A stretch of DNA of 64,000 bases. It comes from Massilia sp. Mn16-1_5 (lineage in GTDB: Bacteria > Pseudomonadota > Gammaproteobacteria > Burkholderiales > Burkholderiaceae_D). The position numbers and the translations under genes were made by a program. The notes under the pieces were generated by a model, which was given only the letters and a program-made list of their open reading frames with translations, was not told the origin of the DNA and ran no database searches. Where the stretch lies: the NCBI RefSeq assembly GCF_004798585.1, contig NZ_PPXQ01000004.1, forward strand, positions 265,114-329,113. The letters are read 5' to 3'. Shown in pieces: positions 7,655-15,955 of this stretch. Every line of letters begins with the position of its first letter. Within the stretch, counting starts at the first letter, position 1.

Positions 7655-9007
7655 TTAAGATGCGCGCTCGCTGCCTTGATCTCCATCATTGATCGTTTCG
7701 TGGGTGGGCTGCACCTTCGTCACCAGCAGCTGGTCGATCCGATTGCCGTCCATGTCCATCACCTCGAAGCAGTATTCGCCCCAGTGGGCGGTTTCGGCGA
7801 TCTTCGGGATGCTGCCGAGCTGGTACATCATGAAGCCTGCCAGGGTGTGATAGGCCCCGGTTTGCTCGTCGGGGAAGCGCATGCCGGTTGCCAGGATGTC
7901 GCGGAAGCGCTCGAGGGCGACGCCGCCGTCGAGCAGCCAGCTGCCGTCCTCGCGCTGGACCGCATCGTTCTCGCCTTCCTCGCCGATCACCGAGACGTCG
8001 CCCACCAGCGCGCTCATCACGTCGGTCAGCGTGACCATGCCCTGGATGTCGCCATATTCGTCGACGATGAGGGCTATCTCCGCCTTGTTCTTCTTGAACA
8101 GCTCGAGCAGGGCCATGGCGCTGATGGTTTCCGGCACGTAGAGGATCTCCTGCACGGCCGCCTCGATGTCGATCGCATCGATCGAGCGTGCGCGTACCGC
8201 CTGCGCGAGCAGGTCGCGGCAGTGCACGAAGCCGATGATGCGCGAGCGGTCGCCGCGGCAGACCGGCATGCGGCTGTAGCGGCTGCAGGCGATGCGCGCC
8301 AGGTTGTCCTCGCGCGGTATCTCGAGGTCGACCAGCGTCAGGTCGACGCGCGGCGTCATCAGGGATTTCAGATGCTTGTCGTCCAGGCGCAGCGCGCGCG
8401 AGACGATGTCGTATTCGGTCTTTTCGAACACGCCGGCGTCGGTGCTCTCGCGGATCATGCCGGTGATGTCTTCCTCGGTCGGCGCTTCCTCCTTGTGGCG
8501 GCCCATGCCGAAGAGCCGCACGATGGCCTCGGTCGCCAGGGCCAGCAGTTTGACAAAGGGCGCCATCACCACCGAGAGCACGCGTAGCGGCGGCGCGATG
8601 AGAGTGGCCATCGCCTCCGGATACTGCATTGCGATGCGTTTGGGAACCAGCTCGCCAAGGATGATCGACGCCACCGTGATGCACATCACCACAAGTCCCA
8701 GCGAGGCCTGGTAGGCGTAGGGCGCGAGCAGCGGTATGTCCTTGAACAGCGGCACCAGGCGCGCCACCAGCGAGGCTTCGCCGAAGGCGCCGTTGAAGAT
8801 GCTGATCAGGGTGATGCCGACCTGCACGGTGGAGAGGAAGTGGCTAGGCTCGTCCGCCAGCCCGAGCGCGGTACGTGCGCCACGGCTGCCTTCCGCGGCG
8901 GCCTTCTCCAGCCGCATGCGCTTGGCCGAGACCAGCGCCAGTTCCGACATCGCAAATACACCATTGAGCAAGATGAGGAAAAGAATGATCAGGATGTCGG
9001 TGATCAT
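7655..9007 (-). CDS. CorC/HlyC-family membrane protein (DUF21 + CBS pair + CorC domain)
   Basis: Inner-membrane protein of 450 residues, ATG at 9005-9007 (MITDILIILFLILLNG). An upstream in-frame extension to 9106 is not supported. Domain order: DUF21/CNNM transmembrane domain with about four helices (1-190; NGVFAMSELALVSAKRMRLE is the family signature), two CBS repeats (about 205-330; MTPRVDLTLVDLE and IVDEYGDIQGMVTLTDV) and a C-terminal CorC_HlyC domain ending about residue 435. Proteins of this family act in magnesium or cobalt efflux and resistance or as exporters with regulatory adenine-nucleotide-binding CBS domains. Monocistronic; the ion is not determinable. Confidence 0.9.
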   Translation of the reverse strand: MITDILIILFLILLNGVFAMSELALVSAKRMRLEKAAAEGSRGARTALGLADEPSHFLSTVQVGITLISIFNGAFGEASLVARLVPLFKDIPLLAPYAYQASLGLVVMCITVASIILGELVPKRIAMQYPEAMATLIAPPLRVLSVVMAPFVKLLALATEAIVRLFGMGRHKEEAPTEEDITGMIRESTDAGVFEKTEYDIVSRALRLDDKHLKSLMTPRVDLTLVDLEIPREDNLARIACSRYSRMPVCRGDRSRIIGFVHCRDLLAQAVRARSIDAIDIEAAVQEILYVPETISAMALLELFKKNKAEIALIVDEYGDIQGMVTLTDVMSALVGDVSVIGEEGENDAVQREDGSWLLDGGVALERFRDILATGMRFPDEQTGAYHTLAGFMMYQLGSIPKIAETAHWGEYCFEVMDMDGNRIDQLLVTKVQPTHETINDGDQGSERAS

Positions 9008-9203
9008 AAGAACGCGGTGCGCCTCCGGAGCGATATCGATAACGAATTGACATCTTCGCATGTTCGGGGCGGGCGAGCCGCACCGCAGGCGGTCCCTCGG
9101 GTGCACCCTTCATGCGCCGATTTCGACGCTTCGTCGCGCGGCGCTGGGGCAGGGCGGGGCGCGGTGCTAAGGTCGCGCTGACCATTCCAATGACGGAGAC
9201 GCC

Positions 9204-10172
9204 ATGTCCACCAGACGCATTCCCCTCGCCGCGCTCGCGGCCCTCCTGCTGTGCGGGGGCGCGCAGGCCCAGACCCTGCCTGCCGCCGACCATCACCAGC
9301 ATGTGTTCAGCGACCAGATCATCGCCCTGATCGGTCCGGATTCCGGCCTTAAGCCCTTGCCGGCGAAGGAAGTCGTCGCCTTGCTCGACGCCGCCGGCAT
9401 CCGGAGAGGCGTGCTGCTGTCGACCGCCTACATGTACGGCAGCCCGCGGCGCCAGGTCGCGGACGAGTACGCCCAGGTGCGGCGCGAAAACGACTGGACC
9501 GCAGCGCAGGCGGCCCAATACCCGGACCGGCTGCTAGCCTTCTGCGGCATTGCGCCCTTCAAGGACTACGCGATCGAGGAGATCCGGCGCTGCGCCCGCC
9601 AGCCCGGCCTGAAGCGCGGCATCAAGCTGCACCTGGGGAATTCCGACGTGCAGCTGGACCAGGAAGCCGACCTGAAACGCCTGGCCGACGTGTTCGCGGC
9701 CGCCAACCGCGAGGGCATGGCGATCGTCGTCCACATGCGCGCCAGCATCCGCAACAAGCGGCCCTACGGCGCGCCCGAAGCCCAGGCCTTCCTCGACAAG
9801 GTGCTGCCGGCCGCGCCCGACGTGCCGGTGCAGATCGCACATCTGGCCGGGACCGGTCCCGGCTTCGACGATCCGCCGGCGCGCGCCGTGCTGGCCACCC
9901 TGGCGGCGGCGGTCGAGCGCGGCCATCCGGCCACGCGCAAGCTGTATTTCGACGTCGCCTCGATCGCCCAGAACGACACCACGCCCGCGGATGCCGCCTT
10001 GCTGGTGAAGCATTTGCGCCAGATCGGCATGGGACGCATCCTGTACGGGACGGATTCGGCGCAGGGCGACAACCTGCGGCCGAAGGATGCGTGGGCGGCG
10101 TTCAGGAAGCTGCCTCTGACGGAAACCGAGTTCGCGCAGGTGGCGGAAAACGTGGCGCCCTACCTGAAATAA
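9204..10172 (+). CDS. Secreted metal-dependent amidohydrolase (TIM-barrel, amidohydrolase-2 type)
   Basis: Protein of 322 residues with a clear Sec signal peptide (MSTRRIPLAALAALLLCGGA, cleavage near AQA-QT) and a beta/alpha-barrel hydrolase domain. The first metal motif is DHHQHVFSD just after the signal. Later candidates are KLHLGNSD, VVHMRAS, QIAHLAGTG and YGTDSAQGD, which supply the His and Asp ligands expected in the PF04909-like group. The Shine-Dalgarno GACGGAGAC lies 7 nt upstream. It is convergent with the PEP-CTERM gene, with a GC-rich hairpin between them. The substrate is unknown; decarboxylase or lactonase activity occurs in this family. Confidence 0.82.
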   Translation: MSTRRIPLAALAALLLCGGAQAQTLPAADHHQHVFSDQIIALIGPDSGLKPLPAKEVVALLDAAGIRRGVLLSTAYMYGSPRRQVADEYAQVRRENDWTAAQAAQYPDRLLAFCGIAPFKDYAIEEIRRCARQPGLKRGIKLHLGNSDVQLDQEADLKRLADVFAAANREGMAIVVHMRASIRNKRPYGAPEAQAFLDKVLPAAPDVPVQIAHLAGTGPGFDDPPARAVLATLAAAVERGHPATRKLYFDVASIAQNDTTPADAALLVKHLRQIGMGRILYGTDSAQGDNLRPKDAWAAFRKLPLTETEFAQVAENVAPYLK

Positions 10173-10173
10173 A

Positions 10174-10195
10174 GGCGGCGCCCGCAGGCGCCGTC
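10174..10195. terminator. GC hairpin between convergent genes
   Basis: GGCGGCGCC (10174-10182), loop CGCA, then GGCGCCGTC (10187-10195) forms a nine-base stem with one mismatch, starting two bases after the amidohydrolase stop. There is no run of T on the plus strand beyond CCTCTT, so termination is plausible but not strong. Confidence 0.5.
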
Positions 10196-10220
10196 CTCTT
10201 GCCGGGTTCCCGCAATCCGC

Positions 10221-10784
10221 TCAGCGCCGGCGGCGCAGCGCCAGGCCTGCCAGGCCGGCACCCATCAGCGCAAGCGTAGCCGGCTCCGGGACTTCGCCCG
10301 TGCCGCCGCCGGGCACCCAGCTGATGTGGCTGAGGCGGCCGATATTGCAGCTGTTGTCGTTCGGACCGTTCGAGCAGTCGCCGCCGGTCAGGAAATTGAC
10401 TTGCGCATTGCTCCAGACGAGCTGCGCCATCTCGGCGCTGTTGTGGAAGACATAGGTGTCGAGCGTGGTTTTCAGGTTGGCGCCGACGCCGAACTTCAGA
10501 AGGAAGTAGCCGGGGGCGGCGGGCGTCACCTCGATCTTCCAGAGCTGTGCCACCGCGTCGTAGCTGGCACCGCCCTGGCCGTTGATCGTGTGCAGGTCAT
10601 CGGCGGAGAAGTCCAGGCCGGTGGCGTCTTCGAGCATCGCCAGTTCGCTGGCTGCGCCCGAGTTCGCGCTGTCGTAAGCCTTCAGGAACACGTCCATCGT
10701 CGATGCCGCCGCCGCGCTGCCCGCCGCCAGTACCGTTGCTGCGACTGCTGCAATCAGAATGCTCTTCAAGTGCATGGCTTTCAT
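10221..10784 (-). CDS. PEP-CTERM sorting-domain protein
   Basis: Exported protein of 187 residues: signal peptide (MKAMHLKSILIAAVAATVLA), a central domain of about 135 residues with no recognised family, and a C-terminal sorting signal. The sorting signal is VPEPATLALMGAGLAGLALR followed by RRR, i.e. Pro-Glu-Pro, one helix and an Arg cluster, the substrate of exosortase/EpsH. ATG 10782-10784 is preceded by GGGGAG. The middle contains two cysteines (GGDCSNG and NSCNIG) that could pair. The protein is probably processed and released to the extracellular matrix. Expression may depend on sigma-54 (candidate element at 10819-10834). No exosortase lies in the window. Confidence 0.92.
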   Translation of the reverse strand: MKAMHLKSILIAAVAATVLAAGSAAAASTMDVFLKAYDSANSGAASELAMLEDATGLDFSADDLHTINGQGGASYDAVAQLWKIEVTPAAPGYFLLKFGVGANLKTTLDTYVFHNSAEMAQLVWSNAQVNFLTGGDCSNGPNDNSCNIGRLSHISWVPGGGTGEVPEPATLALMGAGLAGLALRRRR

Positions 10785-10818
10785 GGGACTCCCCTTTTTT
10801 ATGGTGAGCTCATCAATA

Positions 10819-10834
10819 AGCAAGCAACATGCCT
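10819..10834 (-). promoter_or_regulatory. Candidate sigma-54 (-24/-12) promoter of the PEP-CTERM gene
   Basis: Read on the minus strand the bases are AGGCATGTTGCTTGCT. The GG and GC dinucleotides are at the -24/-12 spacing of sigma-54 promoters (TGGCAC, five bases, TTGC), with mismatches at the first and last positions of the -24 block and a perfect TTGC. It lies about 35 nt before the start codon. PEP-CTERM genes are known to be controlled by sigma-54 and PrsK/PrsR in some betaproteobacteria. Confidence 0.4.
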
Positions 10835-10920
10835 GAAAGCACAAGTTGTTCATTTTTTGTCTATTTTACTTTCTGTCGGTAAATTACGATTATTAATTGC
10901 AAAGTTGCTTGACGCGGCTA

Positions 10921-11334
10921 TCAGTCCAGGACCGTGACTACGATCGTGCGCCGGTGCGGGCTGGTCCGGTGTTCCAGCAGGTAGATGCCTTGCCAGGTTC
11001 CGAGCAGCATGCGGCCGCCGCCCACCGGAACCGTCAAGCCGCTGCCGGTCAGTACGCTGCGCGCGTGGGCGGCCATGTCGTCAGGGCCCTCGTCATCGTG
11101 CCGATACGTCGGATCGCCGTCCGGCGCAAGACGGGAGAGGATCGTTTCGAGATCGCGCCGCACGTCGGGATCGGCATTCTCCGTGATCGTCAGCGAGCAG
11201 CTGGTGTGCTGGACGAAGACATGCACCAGGCCGCAATCGATGGCGGAGGCGGCGACCACCTGCGCCACCTCGCGCGTGATGTCGCGGCTGCCGCGGCCTT
11301 TCGTTTCGAACTGCAGGATCGCCTGGTGCGCCAT
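10921..11334 (-). CDS. yjbQ: YjbQ/UPF0047-family protein
   Basis: Small conserved protein of 137 residues covering the whole UPF0047 domain: QHTSCSLTITENADPDVRRD (about 41-60), then HDDEGPDDMAAHARSVLTG and LLGTWQGIYLLEHR. These are the conserved His/Asp/Glu positions of the trimeric fold, with a putative metal site. E. coli YjbQ has weak thiamine-phosphate synthase activity; the true role of the family is unsettled. It begins 4 nt after the hmgA stop, so it is co-transcribed with homogentisate dioxygenase. That pairing may simply reflect a housekeeping tail gene. Confidence 0.9.
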   Translation of the reverse strand: MAHQAILQFETKGRGSRDITREVAQVVAASAIDCGLVHVFVQHTSCSLTITENADPDVRRDLETILSRLAPDGDPTYRHDDEGPDDMAAHARSVLTGSGLTVPVGGGRMLLGTWQGIYLLEHRTSPHRRTIVVTVLD

Positions 11335-11338
11335 GGGC

Positions 11339-12649
11339 TTACGGGGTCGGGCGGAAGTTCTTGCGGATACCGGCCCAGCACTCGTGGTAGCCGCTTTGCA
11401 GTTGCGGCGAAGCGAGGGCGTGCTTGGTCGGGCACAGCACGGTGCGGGTCTCGAACATGAAGGCCATGGTATCAGGCACCTTGCCGGGTTTGCTGGTGTC
11501 CGCCGCGCTCGCCTTTTCGAAGGTCGCCGCGTCGGGGCCGTGGCCGCTCATGCAGTTGTGCAGGCTGGCGCCGCCGGGCACGAAGCCCTCGGCCTTGGCG
11601 TCGTAGGCGCCATGCACCAGGCCCATGAATTCGCTGGCGACATTGCGGTGGAACCAGGGCGGGCGGAAGGTGTCTTCGGCGGCCAGCCAGCGCGGCGGGA
11701 AGATCACGAAGTCGAGCGTGTCCACGCCGGGCGTGTCGCTCGGCGATTGCAGCACCAGGAAGATCGACGGGTCCGGGTGGTCGTAACTGATCGAGCCGAT
11801 GGTGTTGAAGTGGCGCAGGTCGTATTTATAGGGCGCGTAGTTGCCGTGCCAGGCGACCACGTCCAGCGGCGAGTGGCCGATCTGCCCGCGCCACAAGTTG
11901 CCGCAGAATTTCGCGACCAGCTCGAAGTCGCCTTCGCGGTCTTCATAACGGGCCACCGGCGTCAGGAAGTCGCGCGGGTTGGCCAGGCCGTTCGAGCCGA
12001 TCGGCCCCAGGTCGGGCAGGCGCAGCAGGGCGCCGAAGTTCTCGCAGATGTAGCCGCGCGCTGCGCCGTCGGGCAGGCGGACCTGGAAGCGGATGCCGCG
12101 CGGGATCACGGCGATTTCCTGCGGCTCCACGGCAAGCAGGCCCAGTTCGGTGGCGATCTCGAGGCGGCCCTGCTGGGGCACGACCAGCAGTTCGCCATCG
12201 GCCGAATAGAAGAAACGATCAAGCATCGACTTGTTCGCCGCGTACAGGTGGATCGCGCAGCCGTTCATGCTCTCGGCCGAACCGTTGCCGGCCATCGTCA
12301 CCCAGCCGTCGACGAAATCGGTGGGCGCGTCGGGCATCGGAAGCGGGCTCCAGCGCATCTGGTTCGGCGGCGGCGCATTCTCTCCGAAGCTGGCGACGAT
12401 GCGTCCGCTGTCGACCTGCTCGAAGGGGCCGTGCATGGCCGCCGGGCGGATGCGGTATAGCCAGGAGCGGCGGTTGTGGCCGCGCGGGGCCGTGAAGGCG
12501 GTGCCGGAGATCTGTTCGGCGTAGAGGCCGTAGGCCACGCGCTGCGGCGAATTGCGGTGCTGGGGCAGGGCGCCGGGCAGGGCTTCGGTGGCGAATTCGT
12601 TGCCGAATCCGGATTGGTAACCGGTCTGTGTACCGATGTGGGTGGTCAT
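11339..12649 (-). CDS. hmgA: Homogentisate 1,2-dioxygenase
   Basis: Ring-cleaving Fe(II) enzyme of tyrosine/phenylalanine catabolism, converting homogentisate to maleylacetoacetate. It has 436 residues from the ATG at 12647-12649, with AGGAGA 5 nt upstream. Family hallmarks: N-terminal [19 protein letters not shown], the iron-ligand segment [18 protein letters not shown] (His and Glu five residues apart) and [15 protein letters not shown] (third ligand). Full length for bacterial HmgA. It diverges from a LysR gene, and hppD lies 3.3 kb away. No fumarylacetoacetase or maleylacetoacetate isomerase is present in the window, so the last two steps are encoded elsewhere. Confidence 0.96.
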   Translation of the reverse strand: MTTHIGTQTGYQSGFGNEFATEALPGALPQHRNSPQRVAYGLYAEQISGTAFTAPRGHNRRSWLYRIRPAAMHGPFEQVDSGRIVASFGENAPPPNQMRWSPLPMPDAPTDFVDGWVTMAGNGSAESMNGCAIHLYAANKSMLDRFFYSADGELLVVPQQGRLEIATELGLLAVEPQEIAVIPRGIRFQVRLPDGAARGYICENFGALLRLPDLGPIGSNGLANPRDFLTPVARYEDREGDFELVAKFCGNLWRGQIGHSPLDVVAWHGNYAPYKYDLRHFNTIGSISYDHPDPSIFLVLQSPSDTPGVDTLDFVIFPPRWLAAEDTFRPPWFHRNVASEFMGLVHGAYDAKAEGFVPGGASLHNCMSGHGPDAATFEKASAADTSKPGKVPDTMAFMFETRTVLCPTKHALASPQLQSGYHECWAGIRKNFRPTP

Positions 12650-12713
12650 GCATGTCTCCTGGCGAAATACGCTTTTCTGCACTCTAAGTCAGGCGTTGGT
12701 ATTTTACGACGTG

Positions 12714-12734
12714 AATAGATGAATGTAGACTATT
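12714..12734. promoter_or_regulatory. LysR-type operator dyad in the hmgA/lysR intergenic region
   Basis: AATAG (12714-12718) and CTATT (12730-12734) are perfect inverted arms with an 11-base spacer, the geometry of LysR-regulator boxes. The site lies between the two divergent starts (12649 and 12759). A related sequence, ATTTTACGA, at 12701-12709 resembles TATTTACGA at 12731-12739 with a 30-base offset, about three helical turns, and may be an additional contact. Confidence 0.55.
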
Positions 12735-12758
12735 TACGAAATCAATACTGGAGGCCCC

Positions 12759-13664
12759 GTGATCGAACCCCATGACGTCGATTTGAACCTGCTGGCCGTG
12801 TTCCAGGAGGTCTACCGCGAACGCCAGATTTCCGGCGCCGCGCGGCGCCTGAACCTGAGCCAGTCGGCCGTCAGCAACGCGCTGGCGCGCCTGCGCCGTT
12901 TGTTCAGTGACGAGCTCTTCGTTCGCACCGGGCAGGGCATGCAGCCTACGCCCTTTGCCGAGAGCCTGGCCGAACCGGTCGGCAGCGCGCTGGCCCAGGT
13001 CGCGCTGGCCCTGAACCGGCGCAGCGGCTTCGATCCCGCCAGCAGCACGCGCCGCTTCACGATCGCCATGACGGACGTCGGCGAAGTGCACTTCATGCCG
13101 GCCCTGATCGAACGCTGCCGCGCGCTGGCGCCGCACGTGCAGCTCAGCTCGCGCCGGGCGGGCAGCATCGCCCTGAAGGAAGAGATGGAAAGCGGCCGCG
13201 TCGACCTCGCCATCGGCCCCTTCGAGGACATCTCCGAAGCCCTGTACCAGCGCCTGCTGTTTCGCCAGCCCTATGTCAGCATGGTGCGGCGCGGCCATCC
13301 GCTGACAAGCGGGAAGGTCGACCTGGCGCGCTTCGCCGCCGCCGAACACCTGTTCGTCGACTCCAGCGAAAGTCCCTACGACCGCATCAACCAGCTGCTG
13401 GAAAAGGCCGGCATCGGCGCCTCGACGCGCTTCCGGGTGCCGCATTTCACGGCCGTGCCCTACATCATCGGCAGCAGCGAACTGGTGGTGACGGTGCCGC
13501 AGAAGCTGGCCGAACGCGCAGGTCCCCCCTTCGGCCTGGCCTGGATCACGCCGCCCCTGAACCTCCCGCAGCTGCAGACGAATATGTTCTGGCACCGGCG
13601 CTACAACCAGGACCCGGGCAACCAGTGGCTGCGCGCCGTGGTGGCGGAGACCTTCGCGCAATAG
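12759..13664 (+). CDS. LysR-family transcriptional regulator (probable hmgA regulator)
   Basis: Regulator of 301 residues with GTG start at 12759 and GGAGG ending 4 nt before it. The N-terminal winged helix (DLNLLAVFQEVYRERQISGA, then LNLSQSAVSNALARLRRLF) is the NodD/SyrM-like LysR type. The C-terminal co-inducer domain (about 92-301) has the usual two-lobed pattern. Divergence from hmgA over a 109-base intergenic region with a LysR-type dyad suggests it controls homogentisate degradation and itself. The co-inducer is presumably homogentisate or a related aromatic acid (inference). Confidence 0.88.
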   Translation: MIEPHDVDLNLLAVFQEVYRERQISGAARRLNLSQSAVSNALARLRRLFSDELFVRTGQGMQPTPFAESLAEPVGSALAQVALALNRRSGFDPASSTRRFTIAMTDVGEVHFMPALIERCRALAPHVQLSSRRAGSIALKEEMESGRVDLAIGPFEDISEALYQRLLFRQPYVSMVRRGHPLTSGKVDLARFAAAEHLFVDSSESPYDRINQLLEKAGIGASTRFRVPHFTAVPYIIGSSELVVTVPQKLAERAGPPFGLAWITPPLNLPQLQTNMFWHRRYNQDPGNQWLRAVVAETFAQ

Positions 13665-13758
13665 GCTCGAGTTCGGTTCGACCGCTGGATTTGATCCAGC
13701 GCAAACCGTATTACGCACGGACAGCGATCCTGATGGTTTGGCCAGACAGGAGACCATC

Positions 13759-15084
13759 ATGCAGCTGAACCGACTCACCCGTGCGGTGCTTGCCGCTTTT
13801 GCCCTCGGCTGGCTCGTGCCGCCCGCCCTGGCCGACGAGACCTGCAACTCGCCCTATCTCTCCAACCTGATCAAGGGCCAGGAAGACTACGTCTATGTGT
13901 GGACGCTAGGCGTGCCCGGCATGGGTGACGGCTCGGACAAGCTGGTCACCCTCGACGCCAATCCGAAATCGAAGACCTTCGGCAAGGTGGTGGCCCAGGT
14001 CTCGGTCGGTGGACGGGGCGAAGCCCACCACGCCGGCTTCACCGACGACCGCCGCTTCCTGTGGGCCGGTGGCCTGGACGACAGCAAGATCTACGTCTTC
14101 GACATCCACAGCGATCCGGCCAAGCCGCGCCTGGTGAATACGATCGCCGACTTCGAAAAACGTTCCGGCCTGGTTGGGCCGCATACCTTCTACGCGCTGC
14201 CGGGCCGCATGCTGATCGGCGCGCTGTCGAATACCAAGGACGGCGGCGGTGCGACCGGGATGGCCCTGTACAACAACAAGGGCGAGTTCATCCAGAAATA
14301 CGCGATGCCGGCGGCCTCGGCGATGAAGGGCGCGGACGGCTACGGCTACGACCTGGCCGTGAATCCCGCCCGCAACGTGATCCTGAGTTCCAGCTTCACC
14401 GGCAAGAAAAACTACATGACGCCGCTCGGCACCCTGATCAAGGACGCGGGCGCGATGAAACAGTTCGGCAACACCATGGTGGTGTGGAACCTGAAGGCGA
14501 TGCAGCCGGAGCAGGTGCTGAGCGTGCCGGGCGCCCCGCTCGAGATCCGCTGGTCGCTGAAGGAGGGCGACGACTGGGCGCTCACCGCGACCGCGCTCAC
14601 CTCCAAGCTGTGGCTGGTGAAGAAGGACGCCAAGGGCCAGTGGCAGGCGAAGGACGTCGCCACCATCGGCGATCCGGCCAAGACCCCGCTGCCGGTCGAC
14701 ATCTCGATGCGCGCCGACGGCAAGGGGCTCTGGGTGAATACCTTCATGGACGGCACCACCCGCTACTTCGACATCAGCAACCCGGAAGCGCCGCGCCAGA
14801 CCTATGAGAAAAAGACCGGAGCGCAGGTCAACATGATCTCGCAGAGCTGGGACGGCAAGCGCGTCTACGTCAGCTCCTCGCTGCTGGCCAACTGGGACAA
14901 GGCCGGCCGCGAGAACGAACAGTTCGTCAAGCTGTTTGCCTGGGACGGCAAGGCCCTGAACGAGCAGTGGAGGGTGGACTTCACCCAGCTCAAGCTGGGG
15001 CGCCCGCACCACATGAAGTTTGGCGCCCAGACCGGCCAGCGGACGGCCTGGACGGCCGACCCGGCCCGGGTGGCAGGACGGTGA
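13759..15084 (+). CDS. mtoX: Methanethiol oxidase / selenium-binding protein (SBP56) family, exported
   Basis: Protein of 441 residues with a signal peptide (MQLNRLTRAVLAAFALGWLV, cleavage near ALA-DE) and the SBP56 beta-propeller. The mature N-terminus DETCNSPYLSNLIKGQEDY carries the conserved cysteine. GGRGEAHHAGF, GLVGPHTFYALP and LGRPHHMKFG contain conserved histidines. Bacterial members are periplasmic copper enzymes oxidising methanethiol to formaldehyde, hydrogen sulfide and hydrogen peroxide. The ATG at 13759 follows CAGGAGA. The next gene, a SCO protein, overlaps by 4 nt, as in known mtoX clusters where SCO supplies copper. No MauG is nearby. The reaction is inferred from family and neighbour. 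Confidence 0.85.
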   Translation: MQLNRLTRAVLAAFALGWLVPPALADETCNSPYLSNLIKGQEDYVYVWTLGVPGMGDGSDKLVTLDANPKSKTFGKVVAQVSVGGRGEAHHAGFTDDRRFLWAGGLDDSKIYVFDIHSDPAKPRLVNTIADFEKRSGLVGPHTFYALPGRMLIGALSNTKDGGGATGMALYNNKGEFIQKYAMPAASAMKGADGYGYDLAVNPARNVILSSSFTGKKNYMTPLGTLIKDAGAMKQFGNTMVVWNLKAMQPEQVLSVPGAPLEIRWSLKEGDDWALTATALTSKLWLVKKDAKGQWQAKDVATIGDPAKTPLPVDISMRADGKGLWVNTFMDGTTRYFDISNPEAPRQTYEKKTGAQVNMISQSWDGKRVYVSSSLLANWDKAGRENEQFVKLFAWDGKALNEQWRVDFTQLKLGRPHHMKFGAQTGQRTAWTADPARVAGR

Positions 15085-15764
15085 GGCGCGCGGCCGCTCT
15101 TGCGCTGGCCCTGGCCGCCGGTGCGGGCGCGGCGCAGGAACCCGCCGTGCCTGCGCTCGCCTACGTGCCGCCCGCGCCGGGCAGCTACCGGCTCGAGCGC
15201 ATCCTGCGTGCGCCCGACGGCAACGTGCTCGACAGCGACGGGCGGCTGCACCGCCTGTCGGAATTAACGACCGGCAAAATCACCCTGTTTTCCTTCATCT
15301 ACACCTATTGCAGCGACCCCAAGGGCTGCCCGCTGGCCTACGCCACCCTGCACAGCCTGAAGCAAACGGTCGAACGTACGCCCGCGCTGCAGGGCAAGAT
15401 CCGTTTCGTCAGCATGAGCTTCGACCCGGAGTACGACACCCCGGTGGCGATGCGCAGCTATGGCGGGCAGGAGGCGCGCGCCGGCGGTCCCCTGGAATGG
15501 CGTTTCCTCACCACCCGCAACGGCCGCGAACTGGCGCCGCTGCTGGATGGCTTCGGGCAGGACGTCTCGGTGGCCGCAGCCCAGCCGGCGGGCCGGCGCA
15601 TCCCCGTGCTGAGCCACATGCTGAAGGTCTACCTGATCGACCCCGGCGGCACGGTGCGCGAGATCTATTCGACCTCGTGGCTGCACCCGGCGGTGTTGCT
15701 CAACGACATACAAACCCTGCTGCAGGAACGGGCCCAAGCGCCACTTCAAGCACGGCGGCGCTGA
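15081..15764 (+). CDS. SCO1/SenC-family copper chaperone
   Basis: Periplasmic thioredoxin-fold copper-delivery protein of 227 residues. A GTG at 15081 overlaps the mtoX stop (GTGA) and begins a signal peptide (MRRAAALALALAAGAGAAQE). The open frame extends further upstream inside mtoX, but that part is antithetical to the signal peptide and was rejected. The metal motif is FIYTYCSDPKGCPLA: two cysteines separated by five residues rather than the three of classical SCO proteins. The conserved His is in LSHMLKVYLID. Translational coupling to mtoX suggests it metallates that enzyme. The wider Cys spacing may mark the mtoX-associated subgroup. Confidence 0.85.
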   Translation: MRRAAALALALAAGAGAAQEPAVPALAYVPPAPGSYRLERILRAPDGNVLDSDGRLHRLSELTTGKITLFSFIYTYCSDPKGCPLAYATLHSLKQTVERTPALQGKIRFVSMSFDPEYDTPVAMRSYGGQEARAGGPLEWRFLTTRNGRELAPLLDGFGQDVSVAAAQPAGRRIPVLSHMLKVYLIDPGGTVREIYSTSWLHPAVLLNDIQTLLQERAQAPLQARRR

Positions 15765-15955
15765 AAAATCTCCGCTTCCCGCCATGCCCGGCCTCGGGTA
15801 TGCTCCGCCGCGAGCATGACGATTCGACATCACCGCGCCGGCCGGAGGCCTGGCTGGCGTATCATTTCGGTCGTCGCGCACGGTTCCGCCAGGAAGCGCG
15901 CTCACGAGGCGCGCGCCGGCTGGAGGAGATCATATGCACCAGATAAGGAAACAAC

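Noticed and set aside
14967..15080. N-terminal extension of the SCO-like protein inside mtoX
   Set aside because: The GTG at 15081 starts directly at a signal peptide; the upstream residues are out-of-frame translation of mtoX.
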